DNA of 64,000 nucleotides, taken from the NCBI RefSeq assembly GCF_014640555.1, contig NZ_BMHE01000002.1:1-64000 (forward strand), in the 5' to 3' direction. The notes beneath the pieces were generated by a model, which had not been told where the DNA came from, did not search any database, and was given only the letters and a program-made list of their open reading frames with translations. Of this stretch, positions 26,835 to 36,797 are shown piece after piece (the stretch's first letter is position 1; every line of letters starts with the position of its first letter). A program made the position numbers and the translations under genes. This DNA comes from Paenibacillus marchantiophytorum. GTDB taxonomy: Bacteria; Bacillota; Bacilli; Paenibacillales; NBRC-103111.

Positions 26835-27875
26835 ATGGAACTCATTTCGAAAATACGATCGCATTTACAAGCTATAAAGAACAAGAAAGTATCTCTTGAA
26901 GAATTAGAAGCAATAGCTCAGCCATGTACCTATGAAGAATTTTCTAGGACGGTACTCGAGCTTGAAACTGCGGGGATTCTCCAGATGGTTCAGCGTTCTG
27001 GGAGGACGATTAAGCCGCCATTTCTTGCCTATCAATATAGCGTGCAGAAGAATCATGTCATGCAAGATACGCATAAGGACATCCATCGAGCCAATTTGCA
27101 GCTGCATCCCGTCATAAACCTCGATGCCTACTATTCATTGAAAGCCAGTATTTGGGAGAAAGACAGGCCTTTTATTGAACGAATTGATGCTTACTTGAAG
27201 AAGAATATGCTCCCCAGCACTCCCGCGCCGGAACCTGAGCGAAGCTTTGAGCTTGTTGCTGATGAGAAATGGATAACGGAGAAGCAAGGGAAAGAGCTGC
27301 TAACCCGAATCGGTTTGTGGGACAAGTTGCTAATTCTTCCTGTGGATGATCCCTTGATGTTTGCTGTGAATCCATATGGCCTAGCAGGTGCCGTTCATAA
27401 GCATCTTATTGTTGAAAATAAAACGACCTATCAAGCGCTGCTGCAAGTCTTGCCGGATGTTCCGTTCGCGACGCTAATTTTCGGGGGCGGCTATCGGGTA
27501 ACGAAAAGCATTGAGCTGCTGCCGATGCAGCTTCCGCTTAGGGACGCTGCCCATACGTTCTACTATTTTGGCGATATCGATAAAGAAGGAATCCACATTT
27601 GGCATCTACTCAATGAGCGTATTCTTGCTCTTTTTGGCCAGCCAGCTAATCTAACTCTTCCCTTTTACAGGGCATGTCTGAGCAGGAAGTCATCTTCCGG
27701 TAAAGAAAACCAACGGGAAAGCGAGCAGGCTTTGCAAGCATTTTTGTCTCATTTTACAGAGGAGGAACGAATGATAATCAACCGTAGTTTGGCAGCGGGG
27801 GGTTATTTCCCCCAAGAAATATTATCTACACACGAGCTTTGTACGATTTGGAGGCACACCGCATGGATGACATAG
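26835..27875 (+). CDS. jetD: Wadjet nuclease subunit JetD
   Basis: 346 residues. The C-terminal half has a TOPRIM-like core: Glu194 in LIVENKTTY and the pair Asp247/Asp249 in YYFGDIDKEG, the metal-binding residues of the family. In studied Wadjet systems JetD cuts plasmid DNA after the SMC complex has extruded it, so it is the effector. The N-terminal part (1-130) looks like winged-helix DNA binding. ATG 26835 is nine bases after AGGAG; TTG 26829 would be only three bases away. It comes first in the operon, and its end overlaps jetA by 13 bases. Confidence 0.85.
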   Translation: MELISKIRSHLQAIKNKKVSLEELEAIAQPCTYEEFSRTVLELETAGILQMVQRSGRTIKPPFLAYQYSVQKNHVMQDTHKDIHRANLQLHPVINLDAYYSLKASIWEKDRPFIERIDAYLKKNMLPSTPAPEPERSFELVADEKWITEKQGKELLTRIGLWDKLLILPVDDPLMFAVNPYGLAGAVHKHLIVENKTTYQALLQVLPDVPFATLIFGGGYRVTKSIELLPMQLPLRDAAHTFYYFGDIDKEGIHIWHLLNERILALFGQPANLTLPFYRACLSRKSSSGKENQRESEQALQAFLSHFTEEERMIINRSLAAGGYFPQEILSTHELCTIWRHTAWMT

Positions 27876-29389
27876 AAATTGGTCAGGTTATTTCCGGGTT
27901 TCGGGAACGTATGACCAAGCTGGCACTTTTTGATCCGCTTTATGAGCTGCAGCGAAAGCGCCAAACGGATCGACAAAACAAACCGATCGATTTCATGGAA
28001 CTCGGATTGTTAACGCTGCTTTACTTCTTCGAGCAGAAGTTGATGCGCAATAACAAGGCGGGTGTCAAAGACTTAGCCGAGTTTCTTCGGAAGGTGACGG
28101 GAATTTTCATCGATTTGGACGATGTCGGATTCGAAGATCTGGCTAGGCAGATTACGCAGGTGTTTCGTCCGACGACAGGGAAGAAGCGGGATTTTACCTT
28201 TATGAATTGGGAATCTGGCCAGACAGAACATATTTATATATCGATTCTGAAAGCGAATGCCTTCGATTTAAAATCGAATACGCAGTACTACACGCTCGAC
28301 GAGGATGGGTTGGAGCTTATTTTTGCGACCAAGGAATTTTATACAGAATTTCAATTGTCGATTCATCAGCTGGTGCTGCGCAAGCAGTTGGAAAAAGGCG
28401 AATTTGAAGGCGCTTTGCGGCAAATTAATGAGATGCGGATCGATGTGGAAGCGTTGCAGGACAGGATGGTCAAGCTGGAGCATGAGCTGAAAAGGAATAT
28501 CGTATCGGAAGAAACATTCGGACGGTATAAAGGTTTGCTGGAAGATATTTATTTACGCTTGCAGATGGAGAATGAAGAGTTCGAAGAACTGCGGCAATTT
28601 GTGAAGGAGACGAAGGATCGCGTTCAGGCGCAGACGGTTAGGCAAGCTGATCAGCGGCCTTATGAGTTGATTCTTCGCATTTCCAATGAACTGGAGAAGG
28701 TGCATGGCGAACATTCGGTGCTTTTTCATCAGAGTATGGTGCTGAAATCCCATGCTCTGGGCGCAGCGCAAGAATCGTTGTATTATACGGGGCTGGATTC
28801 CTTTAATTTTGATCAGGATATTGCTTCCCTTATTTTTAGTACGCCGCTGCCATTGGAAACGATGAAAGGTGTGCTGGCCCCGTTCCTGCCGATTCAAGAG
28901 ACGAAGATGTGGTCCCTTTTGACCGTGTGGGCGGAGCAGAATATGCTCGAAGACGGCAGCGGACAGGAGCGGGATGACAAGTTCCTGGAGCTTGGCGGAG
29001 ACAGTGAGGAATATCGCTATCAGACGATGCAGAAAAAACTGTACATGCTGCTGATGGGGCTGCTGCTGCAAAGGATGGAAGAGCAGAATCAAGTCGAGCT
29101 GCACTCGTTTATTCAGCTTTTGCAGTCAAGTGAGCATGCAAATCTGCTGGGCGAGAGAGCTTTCTATGACTTTTGGATTTATTTGCATCAAAGGAGTCCC
29201 CTTCAGGCGGACGATAGGGATAAGCAGCAAAATGAAGAGCAGGGGACTATGCTGGAAGACATGTATATGCTTCTGGGCAGCCGCTGTTTGGTAGTTACGG
29301 AACGAAAAGAAATGATGAAAATAAACGACAGATTTAGCATACAGAATATGTTGATTTCGTGGGGAGAACAGGATGACAACCGGACTTGA
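27863..29389 (+). CDS. jetA: Wadjet subunit JetA (kleisin/MukF-like role)
   Basis: 508 residues. The N-terminal region is mixed helical ('LGLLTLLYFFEQKLMRNNK') and a long helical, probably coiled-coil, stretch covers about residues 150-260. The C-terminal domain looks winged-helix-like. JetA proteins link the two heads of the SMC subunit, as kleisins do. The assignment here rests mainly on position, size and fold type beside jetB, jetC and jetD. GGAGG precedes the ATG by nine bases. It overlaps jetD by 13 and jetB by 17 bases, so translation is coupled. Confidence 0.75.
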   Translation: MDDIEIGQVISGFRERMTKLALFDPLYELQRKRQTDRQNKPIDFMELGLLTLLYFFEQKLMRNNKAGVKDLAEFLRKVTGIFIDLDDVGFEDLARQITQVFRPTTGKKRDFTFMNWESGQTEHIYISILKANAFDLKSNTQYYTLDEDGLELIFATKEFYTEFQLSIHQLVLRKQLEKGEFEGALRQINEMRIDVEALQDRMVKLEHELKRNIVSEETFGRYKGLLEDIYLRLQMENEEFEELRQFVKETKDRVQAQTVRQADQRPYELILRISNELEKVHGEHSVLFHQSMVLKSHALGAAQESLYYTGLDSFNFDQDIASLIFSTPLPLETMKGVLAPFLPIQETKMWSLLTVWAEQNMLEDGSGQERDDKFLELGGDSEEYRYQTMQKKLYMLLMGLLLQRMEEQNQVELHSFIQLLQSSEHANLLGERAFYDFWIYLHQRSPLQADDRDKQQNEEQGTMLEDMYMLLGSRCLVVTERKEMMKINDRFSIQNMLISWGEQDDNRT

Positions 29390-30134
29390 GAATGGAACAG
29401 TAATGAGAGCTTTTCGCATCTATGCCCTGCTCGCTCGCGATAACGCGGTCGGCAAAGAATGGCTCCAGGAATACATGGCGGACGACGTAGTACGTGGACT
29501 TGTGGATCAATTCGCGCGAGAAGTGGATTGCGTAACGATCATTGCCGGCGAACAGCTGTATATGATACCGGAGACGCGGCTATCGCCTTTTCATCTGAAC
29601 AACGAAGTGATTAAGCGCACCTATCTGCGGGCGAATGCCGTGAATGCAGATCTTTATCTGATGTATGTCAGCATTATTGTGTTGATTGGCGCCTTTTATG
29701 ACAGCTATCAAACGATGGAGCCTACGAGAAGTTTCATTGGGATTGAAGAGTGGACAGCGCTTGTGAATGAGCGAATTGCCTTATTGAAGACGCATCCTGA
29801 AGCCGAATTGAGAGAGATGGAACAGGAATTTTCCTATAATTGGACGGCTTTAATTGAAAAATGGAGCGCCATGGACGATATCAAGGAGACAGCCGCGAGA
29901 CAAAGCGGGAATACAATTAGCCGGGTAAGCTTTATGGACTCTGTCCGCAAGTTTCTGGTCGCGCAAGAGCTGGTCATTGATATAGGCAACCAGGAAATTG
30001 CTTTGACGGAGAAAGCCAAAGTGGTTGTGCAGCGTTATTTCATGGAGTTGGAGTACAATCGCGGTATTTTGGAGTTTTTATATCAAAACGATACGCCTGA
30101 GGGGGAGGGAAGCGATCATGCCAGCGATCTCTAA
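29373..30134 (+). CDS. jetB: Wadjet subunit JetB (KITE/MukE-like role)
   Basis: 253 residues of helical, winged-helix-like composition, with no catalytic motif. JetB proteins are the small accessory subunits that sit on the kleisin in SMC complexes (MukE-like). The call follows from its position between jetA and jetC, its size and the coupled overlaps (17 bases on each side). GGGGAG precedes the ATG. A domain search would decide which Wadjet subtype it belongs to. Confidence 0.72.
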   Translation: MTTGLENGTVMRAFRIYALLARDNAVGKEWLQEYMADDVVRGLVDQFAREVDCVTIIAGEQLYMIPETRLSPFHLNNEVIKRTYLRANAVNADLYLMYVSIIVLIGAFYDSYQTMEPTRSFIGIEEWTALVNERIALLKTHPEAELREMEQEFSYNWTALIEKWSAMDDIKETAARQSGNTISRVSFMDSVRKFLVAQELVIDIGNQEIALTEKAKVVVQRYFMELEYNRGILEFLYQNDTPEGEGSDHASDL

Positions 30135-33100
30135 AATACGTTTTACGAATGTGGTCTATGAGGATGGAAATAAGCGCTACAACGATGAATTGTTTCATTT
30201 CGATGGGCATAATGGCGCGATTCTACTCGAAAATGGCGGAGGCAAGACGGTTTTCATCCAGTCTGCCATTCAAGCCATTCTTCCGCACGCAGAGCTTGCG
30301 GGACGCAAAATGAAGGATACGTTAAGTCTGGAGAACGGTCCTGCGCATATCGCAATCGAGTGGATTTTGAGCGAACGGCCAAGGCGCTATGTGGCAACTT
30401 GCGTCAGCTTGTTTCTGACAGCAACGGGGATAGACTCCTACCGTTATGTCTATGATTATCCAGAACTCGATCCGGATGCCATTGATCGGATTCCTTTTGT
30501 GAAGGAGAGTGCGGGCAGTCTTCGATCAGCCGATAAAGGTGAAATTCATGATTATTACCACCAGATGGCGTCGAAAAGAATGAACGCGAACATGCCGTCC
30601 ACGCTGAAGGAATACAAGAAAATATTAGAGAACGATTACCACATTATCGCCTCTGAATGGGAGCGCATTGCCAAGATCAATAGCTCTGAGGGCGGCGTTG
30701 AGAGCTTTTTTGATGAGTGTAAAACGACGAGCCAATTGTTCGATCGGCTGTTGATCCCAACGGTCGAAGATGCGATGGCTGGATACGAGCAGGGTGAGTT
30801 CGCTAATAATTTTGAAATGCATAGAGACAGTTTCAAGAAATATAAAGAATTAAAAGAAAAAATCGAAGAAAATAAAAAAATCCTCGTCGAGCTGGATGGG
30901 TATGTGCTTCATTATGCCAAAATGGATACCAAGCAGTTAGCCTATGCAGCCGCTCAAGCTGAAACGAAGGCCTATTGGCTGCTTGTGAATGAGCAGAAGA
31001 AGGAGGAAAGCGCCAAGCTATCGCAATGGCATACTCAGATGTCAGAATGCGACCAGCAACTGCAGGTGTTGGCTGGGAAGAAGGAATCGCTTCATATTGC
31101 GAAGCAAAAGCAGGAGCTATCGGCTTTGGAAACCAAGCTCAGATTGGTTGAGGAAGACGTTGAGCGCAAAGAAGATTCGGTGCGAAGTGCTAAACAGCAC
31201 TACTATTCTTTGCGCTTGGCAGATTATAGGCAGCAGTGGACTTCTGCCGAGGAACGAATGAACTATTCACAGCGTGAATTGGATCGATTCGGCAAGACGG
31301 AGGAAGAGGCTGATCTCAGAGAAGCATGGCTCAATAATGGCGGGCAAATTCGCCATATTTACAGCAAGTTGGAGCAAGAGTGGCAGGCTGAAGAGGAGAA
31401 ACTGAGTCAGGAATTAGCGGCTTGCCAGAATAGGACCTATTTAGAAGAAACAATGCTGAGAGAGCTGTCAAGCGAACTGGAAGAAATAAATAAGCAGTTA
31501 ATTGAACATAGATCTATCGTGCTCGCTCGCGAGAAAGATAAAGAGGCGCTAAGAGCCAATGTTTTGGCCAATCCGGCCGTTGAAAGCATGGAAGGCAGTA
31601 TGACAGACTGGATTCAGCGATATCAGAAGTTGGATGACTGCAATGTGCTGCTTGTACAGAAGAACAAGGATTTGATACTCGGTAAAGAACAAAGTGATCG
31701 AGAACTGGAAACCGTAAGTGAAAGTCTCAAGATCGCCTATGTGGAACGTGCCAGTTCAGAGCAAAATCTCGAAGCGTTTAAAAAAGAGCAACAATCCATG
31801 TTGGCCGAAATTGCTGCGTACAAGTCCTCATGGGGAAGACTCTCCTCTGTGTATGAGAAGCAGAGTTCGATTGAAGAGCGGCTTAGAGAGGATACGGAAA
31901 AGCAGCAGTTGGAGAAGGAAGCTTACTTATTGAAGGAGCGCCTAGCTTTCCGTTATATCGATGATTACAGCCATCAGGATACATTTTTTGCCGATGTCTA
32001 TGTGGCAGGTTTGGTGGACAAGTGGAGAAATCAGTTTAAGTTATTGGAGACGGGCATTCAATATTTGCAAGGCTTGGAGCTGTCCGATCGGGCAATGACA
32101 CATCCGCTATGGTCTGTGACGCTAATTACGACCGAAGTTGAGGTTGGGTTAGTCACGAGTAAGCTGCGGCAGTATGCAGAAGATATGCAGTTTCCCATTC
32201 AGGTGATCTCTTCACAGGAAGCAGCGCGTTTGGTCAATAGTGATACACCGGCAGCAGTGGATGATAGCGCTTGGGTTGAACCGCAGCATTGGCATGATAA
32301 TGCGGATGAGGCGGAATTCGGGAGCTGGAAGCAAACGATATCGCACAAAGGGGAAGAAGTTCGAACAGCACGAAAAGAAAAGGAACGCGATTTGCAGCGC
32401 ACCTCCGATCTTCAATCTTCTTTTGACCGATTCGTGATGCTATACCCGCTTGAAGTCGTTCAAGAGATGGAAAGGCGAGTGGGACTTAAACGCGAGCGTG
32501 TGCGGGAGTTAGAAAACCAAGGGGATGATATCCAGAAATCCATTCGCCAGGTAGAACAAACGATTCAGCAGCATAACTCCGTCATGGACGAGCAAAAAGG
32601 TGAGATGGTTCAGCTCCAGCAGTGGATTGAAAAAGGGCGGAAGTATGCCGAACTGGGGAAAGAAATCGAAACTTTGAACGGGGCTATCGACCAGCTTGTT
32701 GAGCAGTCCGACTTACACCAAAGCAAGTGGGAGAGCAGACAGCGCTCTTTGGAGCAAGTGAAGCTGCAAAGCGATGACGTGAAAAATAGAACGAACTACT
32801 TGAGAACCGAGAAAGCGAGTCAGCAAAGTCAAGAACTCTATATCGAACTGGCGGATGTGCAGCCGATTGAAGCGAATCAAAGCTTGGATTGGTTGAAAAC
32901 AGAAAGAAAAGATTTGCATCTCAAGCTAAATCATATCTCCCAAGGGCGCCAGCAGCTTGAAGCCGCTTGGAGTCATGCGAAGTCCAGCAAAACAACGCTG
33001 GAGAAGGAGATGAACAAGCTCCGGTTGGAGCAAGCAGATTTGAATTTGAATGAGGAACTTGCCTTCTCCGTGACAGGCGAAGAACAGATGTCGCAGCTGT

Positions 33101-34548
33101 TATCGGAGCTCAAAGAACGCGAATCGCGGTTGATTCGTGATAAGGAAGAATTCGTGCGTGTAGAGAAACAATTCGATGCGCTGGCGACGAGGATTAAACT
33201 TCTGATTGAGCAGTATAGCGCTGCGCATTCAGGCGGGCTGCCGCTAACCTTCACGGAGTCGCTGAGCGTAGTGGATGAGCAAGTCCACAGTGAGAATACA
33301 CGTCTGCAACAGCAGAAAATTGGCTTGCAGCAGCAGCATGCGCAAATCCAGGCTCAACTAGGTAAAATCGAAGAGGTTATCCAATATTTGAATCAGTACA
33401 AAATCATGCATGGGTTTGAAAATCCGCTCATTCAGGCAGCCTTTATCACTCAGGAGCAGAAGGCGGAGTTCCCGTACGACAGAATGAAAATGGTTGGAAA
33501 GTCGGTGACTTTACTCTCCGCTGTTAGGAAAGAACTGGAGGCAGAAGAGTCATTGGTGAAAAAGGCGAGACTGCACTTTATTGATTTTTGTCGGAAACAA
33601 ATCAAGGATGTCAAGATGAGAGATATGGCCGAGCAAGGTGTTGAGAAAAAAGATAATTACCAAGAGCTGACGCAATTTCAGCAGAAAATGCACAGCCGAA
33701 TCGAACGCGTCAATCATGTCGCTGAAGAGACGATGCGCACCCATAACCAGCAGCTCGAACAGTATATCATTCATGTGCACAGCCATATCAAACTGATTGC
33801 TTCGGAACTTCGAGATATCCCTAATAAAACGAGAGTCAAGGTTGAGGACCAGTGGAAGCACATCTACTCGTTCCAGATTCCTGAATGGGATGAGCTGGAG
33901 GCGAAGGACCATCTGCGCAAGCATCTGGAATGGATTTTGGCCGAACTGGAGAAAGGTCACTATCGCGATGACAGCGGGCAGGAAGTGAAATCGACGGTTC
34001 GGAAAGAGATCGAAAAATGGCTGGATACGAAGCAGCTTTTGCATATTGTTTTGCAAGATCGCCCCATGAAAGTATCGTGCCGCAAAGTAACTAATGAGAA
34101 TAACGTAACGAAAGCTTCGTTCTCTTGGGAACAGTCTAATAACTGGTCAGGCGGAGAGAAATGGAGCAAGAATATGACCTTATTCTTGGGTCTGCTCAAC
34201 TATGTCGCAGAAAAACGTCAGCATATTCAAGCGAATATGAAGCGACATCGCACCGTTATCTTGGATAATCCGTTCGGGAAAGCTTCCAGTGATCATGTCC
34301 TCAGTCCTGTCTTTTTTATTGCTGAGCAGCTTGGCTTTCAAATCATCGCGCTAACCGCACATGCGGAAGGAAAGTTCTTGAAAGATTATTTCCCAGTCGT
34401 CTTTAGCTGCAGGCTTAGACAAGCTGCCAATGGCAGCAAGCTGGTCATGACCAAAGAAAAGGAAATCAATCAGGCGTATTTCCGCGATCACGCGCCGATT
34501 GCTTTGGAACGGCTAGGGAACTTGAAGCAGATGGAATTGTTCATTTAA
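30118..34548 (+). CDS. jetC: Wadjet SMC-like ATPase JetC
   Basis: 1476 residues. Walker A lies at about 38-44 (ENGGGKT) and an antiparallel coiled coil fills about 230-1250. The ABC signature is 'NNWSGGEKWSKNM' near 1340, and Walker B with a switch follows in 'TVILDNPFGKAS' near 1380. This is a MukB/SMC-type motor that loops DNA in an ATP-dependent way; in Wadjet it recognises small circular DNA. ATG 30118 follows GGGGGAGGG; the longer frame from 30025 lies inside jetB and is rejected. It closes the operon; a perfect 16-bp terminator follows. Confidence 0.9.
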   Translation: MPAISKIRFTNVVYEDGNKRYNDELFHFDGHNGAILLENGGGKTVFIQSAIQAILPHAELAGRKMKDTLSLENGPAHIAIEWILSERPRRYVATCVSLFLTATGIDSYRYVYDYPELDPDAIDRIPFVKESAGSLRSADKGEIHDYYHQMASKRMNANMPSTLKEYKKILENDYHIIASEWERIAKINSSEGGVESFFDECKTTSQLFDRLLIPTVEDAMAGYEQGEFANNFEMHRDSFKKYKELKEKIEENKKILVELDGYVLHYAKMDTKQLAYAAAQAETKAYWLLVNEQKKEESAKLSQWHTQMSECDQQLQVLAGKKESLHIAKQKQELSALETKLRLVEEDVERKEDSVRSAKQHYYSLRLADYRQQWTSAEERMNYSQRELDRFGKTEEEADLREAWLNNGGQIRHIYSKLEQEWQAEEEKLSQELAACQNRTYLEETMLRELSSELEEINKQLIEHRSIVLAREKDKEALRANVLANPAVESMEGSMTDWIQRYQKLDDCNVLLVQKNKDLILGKEQSDRELETVSESLKIAYVERASSEQNLEAFKKEQQSMLAEIAAYKSSWGRLSSVYEKQSSIEERLREDTEKQQLEKEAYLLKERLAFRYIDDYSHQDTFFADVYVAGLVDKWRNQFKLLETGIQYLQGLELSDRAMTHPLWSVTLITTEVEVGLVTSKLRQYAEDMQFPIQVISSQEAARLVNSDTPAAVDDSAWVEPQHWHDNADEAEFGSWKQTISHKGEEVRTARKEKERDLQRTSDLQSSFDRFVMLYPLEVVQEMERRVGLKRERVRELENQGDDIQKSIRQVEQTIQQHNSVMDEQKGEMVQLQQWIEKGRKYAELGKEIETLNGAIDQLVEQSDLHQSKWESRQRSLEQVKLQSDDVKNRTNYLRTEKASQQSQELYIELADVQPIEANQSLDWLKTERKDLHLKLNHISQGRQQLEAAWSHAKSSKTTLEKEMNKLRLEQADLNLNEELAFSVTGEEQMSQLLSELKERESRLIRDKEEFVRVEKQFDALATRIKLLIEQYSAAHSGGLPLTFTESLSVVDEQVHSENTRLQQQKIGLQQQHAQIQAQLGKIEEVIQYLNQYKIMHGFENPLIQAAFITQEQKAEFPYDRMKMVGKSVTLLSAVRKELEAEESLVKKARLHFIDFCRKQIKDVKMRDMAEQGVEKKDNYQELTQFQQKMHSRIERVNHVAEETMRTHNQQLEQYIIHVHSHIKLIASELRDIPNKTRVKVEDQWKHIYSFQIPEWDELEAKDHLRKHLEWILAELEKGHYRDDSGQEVKSTVRKEIEKWLDTKQLLHIVLQDRPMKVSCRKVTNENNVTKASFSWEQSNNWSGGEKWSKNMTLFLGLLNYVAEKRQHIQANMKRHRTVILDNPFGKASSDHVLSPVFFIAEQLGFQIIALTAHAEGKFLKDYFPVVFSCRLRQAANGSKLVMTKEKEINQAYFRDHAPIALERLGNLKQMELFI

Positions 34549-34551
34549 TAG

Positions 34552-34596
34552 TTGCTGGCAACAAAGCGAAACAGGCTTTGTTGCCAGCAATTTTTT
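34552..34596 (+). terminator. terminator of the Wadjet operon
   Basis: A perfect 16-bp stem (TTGCTGGCAACAAAGC with its complement) has a seven-base loop and six T. It starts three bases after the jetC stop. Confidence 0.95.
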
Positions 34597-34613
34597 ATAT
34601 TATAAAATAGTAA

Positions 34614-34628
34614 TGATAATCATTATCA
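34614..34628 (+). promoter_or_regulatory. Fur box of the siderophore uptake operon
   Basis: TGATAATCATTATCA is a perfect 7-1-7 palindrome identical to the Bacillus Fur consensus. It covers the -35 position of the promoter whose -10 is TATAAT at 34636. Iron-loaded Fur should therefore silence the operon. Confidence 0.95.
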
Positions 34629-34635
34629 CCTATGC

Positions 34636-34641
34636 TATAAT
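34636..34641 (+). promoter_or_regulatory. -10 of the Fur-controlled promoter
   Basis: TATAAT lies 45 bases before the permease start. The region 16-17 bases upstream lies within the Fur box and has no strong -35. Confidence 0.7.
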
Positions 34642-34680
34642 GTCAAAGGAATCAACGCATAGCGGAAGGAGATTTTGTTC

Positions 34681-35724
34681 ATGAGTTTACCAACGGGAGT
34701 AACCGATACTCCACGTCCCAAGCTGCGAAGTCGGCCGCTTGTAGCTACGATTATTTTGTTTGGCGGCTTAGCGGCTTTGCTGCTTGGACTTGCCGTATCT
34801 GTTTCGGTAGGAGCTGCAGATATCAAACTGTCTACAGTGTGGAATGCGGTGTTTCACTTTAATCCTGAATTAACGCAACATCAGATTATTCAGGAATTGC
34901 GGATGCCGCGTGCCTTGGCTGGAGCGCTTGTTGGCATTGGTTTTGCCATTTCCGGGGCGATTATGCAAGGGATGACGCGCAATCCGCTCGCAGACCCTGG
35001 CTTGTTGGGGATCAATGCGGGATCTGGCTTTGTTCTCGCCTTCTGCTTTGCCTTTTACCCAGGATTGCCCTTTCACTACTTAATTTTATTCTCCTTTATT
35101 GGCGCTGCCGTCGGTACAGGACTTGTATATGGAATCAGCTCTATTTCCAAAAGCGGCCTGACGCCAGTGCGCTTGGCATTAGCCGGCGCCGCAGTTAGCG
35201 CGCTGCTCCTCGCACTTAGTGAAGGTATAGCGATCTATTTTCATATCTCGCAGGATTTGGCGTTCTGGTATGCCGGAGGCGTAGCAGGAACGAAGTGGAT
35301 GCAAATCAATATTATCTGGCCATGGATTCTCGGCGGTGTGATCGGGGCTATTGTGATTGCGCGTTCGATAACCGTGTTAAGCCTTGGTGATGAAATCGCT
35401 GCTAGCTTAGGGCAGCGTACGAAGTGGGTGAAATTAGCGGGCATGCTGCTATCGCTTGTGCTTGCTGGCGCATCTGTTTCCGCAGTAGGCGCTGTCGGTT
35501 TCGTTGGCTTGGTAATTCCGCATATAGCGCGTTCGCTGGTAGGTGTCGATTATCGCTGGATTATCCCCTGCTCGGCTGTTCTCGGAGCCCTGCTCATGGT
35601 GCTAGCCGATATTGGTGCCCGAATGATCAATCCACCATTTGAAACTCCGATCGGCGCTTTGATTGCGTTGATTGGCGTGCCATTTTTCCTTTATTTGGCG
35701 CGTAAGGAAAGGAGGGAGCTATAA
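34681..35724 (+). CDS. iron-siderophore ABC transporter permease (FecCD family), first
   Basis: 347 residues, about nine to ten membrane segments. Family landmarks: 'RMPRALAGALVGIGFAISGA', 'RNPLADPGLLGINAG' and 'GAVGFVGLVIPHIARSLVG'. Together with the next gene it forms the channel for ferric siderophores. ATG 34681 follows GGAAGGAG by nine bases. Its stop overlaps the next start by one base (TAATG). It is under a perfect Fur box. Neither the binding protein nor the ATPase is encoded nearby. Confidence 0.93.
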   Translation: MSLPTGVTDTPRPKLRSRPLVATIILFGGLAALLLGLAVSVSVGAADIKLSTVWNAVFHFNPELTQHQIIQELRMPRALAGALVGIGFAISGAIMQGMTRNPLADPGLLGINAGSGFVLAFCFAFYPGLPFHYLILFSFIGAAVGTGLVYGISSISKSGLTPVRLALAGAAVSALLLALSEGIAIYFHISQDLAFWYAGGVAGTKWMQINIIWPWILGGVIGAIVIARSITVLSLGDEIAASLGQRTKWVKLAGMLLSLVLAGASVSAVGAVGFVGLVIPHIARSLVGVDYRWIIPCSAVLGALLMVLADIGARMINPPFETPIGALIALIGVPFFLYLARKERREL

Positions 35725-36755
35725 TGTCCTCTCTTGTCAGTGTCTCCACCCGCAAACGCGCGGTGAGGGCGTATACGATGATCAGTCTTTTGTTAGCAGC
35801 AATTATCGTTGCTTTTATTCTTAGTATGAATACAGGGTATATTCGGTTATCGCCAAGCGATGTTATACATACCTTATTTGGTCAGGGCACGAATAAACAG
35901 GAGCTGATTCTCTTTGAATTCCGCTTGCCGCGCATTATTATTTCCGTACTGGTAGGTGCCGGTCTGGCTTTATCCGGAGCCATTCTTCAGGGGCTTTCAC
36001 GCAACGCGTTGGCTGACCCCGGGATTCTGGGAATCAATGCTGGAGCAGGACTTGCTGTTGTTTTGTTTATTTCGTTCTATCCTACGAATATGGCTGCGCC
36101 CGTTTTTATGATGCCATTGCTGGCTATGTTAGGAGCAGGAATTGCTGCTGCAATTATTTATAGTCTCTCCTATAAAAAGGGCGTTGGCATATCGCCAACC
36201 CGGCTAATTCTCGTCGGTATCGCCGTTGCCGCAGGCATTAGCGCGGCGATGATTGTTCTTACGATTCGGATGAATCCGCAAAACTACCAGTTCGTAGCCG
36301 TATGGCTTGCTGGAAGCATTTGGGGGACGAACTGGAAGTTTGTGATGGCCTTGCTGCCTTGGCTGATCCTCTTTATCCCATTCGTCATGTATAAAGCCAA
36401 AACGCTAAACGTGCTCCAGTTGGGCGATCAAGTTGCGAGCGGACTCGGCACTCCGATCGAAAAAGAGAGATTGAGCTTGCTTGTCGCAGCGGTTGCTCTA
36501 GCGGGAGCTTGTGTCGCGGTAGGGGGAGGCATTGGCTTCGTCGGCTTGATCGGTCCTCACCTTGCCAAACAGTTGGTTGGCCCCAAGAATCAATTCTTGC
36601 TGCCGGCCTCGATGCTGGCAGGCGGACTGCTGCTCATCGTAGCAGATACCCTTGCGCGTTGGATTCTGCAGCCGACGGAGATTCCGACGGGTATCGTTGT
36701 TGCTGTTATTGGTGCTCCTTATTTCTTATACTTACTTGCGAAATCCAAAGCATAA
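35724..36755 (+). CDS. iron-siderophore ABC transporter permease (FecCD family), second
   Basis: 343 residues with the same multi-span layout as the preceding permease. Landmarks: 'RLPRIIISVLVGAGLALSGA', 'RNALADPGILGINAGAG' and 'GGGIGFVGLIGPHLAKQLVG'. The ATPase-contact loop lies near 'VLQLGDQVASGLG'. Start and stop overlap with its partner couples their synthesis, as expected for a heterodimeric channel. GGAGGGAG lies just before the start. Confidence 0.93.
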   Translation: MSSLVSVSTRKRAVRAYTMISLLLAAIIVAFILSMNTGYIRLSPSDVIHTLFGQGTNKQELILFEFRLPRIIISVLVGAGLALSGAILQGLSRNALADPGILGINAGAGLAVVLFISFYPTNMAAPVFMMPLLAMLGAGIAAAIIYSLSYKKGVGISPTRLILVGIAVAAGISAAMIVLTIRMNPQNYQFVAVWLAGSIWGTNWKFVMALLPWLILFIPFVMYKAKTLNVLQLGDQVASGLGTPIEKERLSLLVAAVALAGACVAVGGGIGFVGLIGPHLAKQLVGPKNQFLLPASMLAGGLLLIVADTLARWILQPTEIPTGIVVAVIGAPYFLYLLAKSKA

Positions 36756-36797
36756 TAGGAAGCAGCTTCGAACTTAGCCTAGATAGGAGGTTTGCAA

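Noticed and set aside
26829..27875. JetD as a plain topoisomerase VI or Spo11-type protein
   Set aside because: The TOPRIM-like motif alone would allow this, but the tight operon with an SMC-like ATPase and two accessory genes identifies Wadjet.
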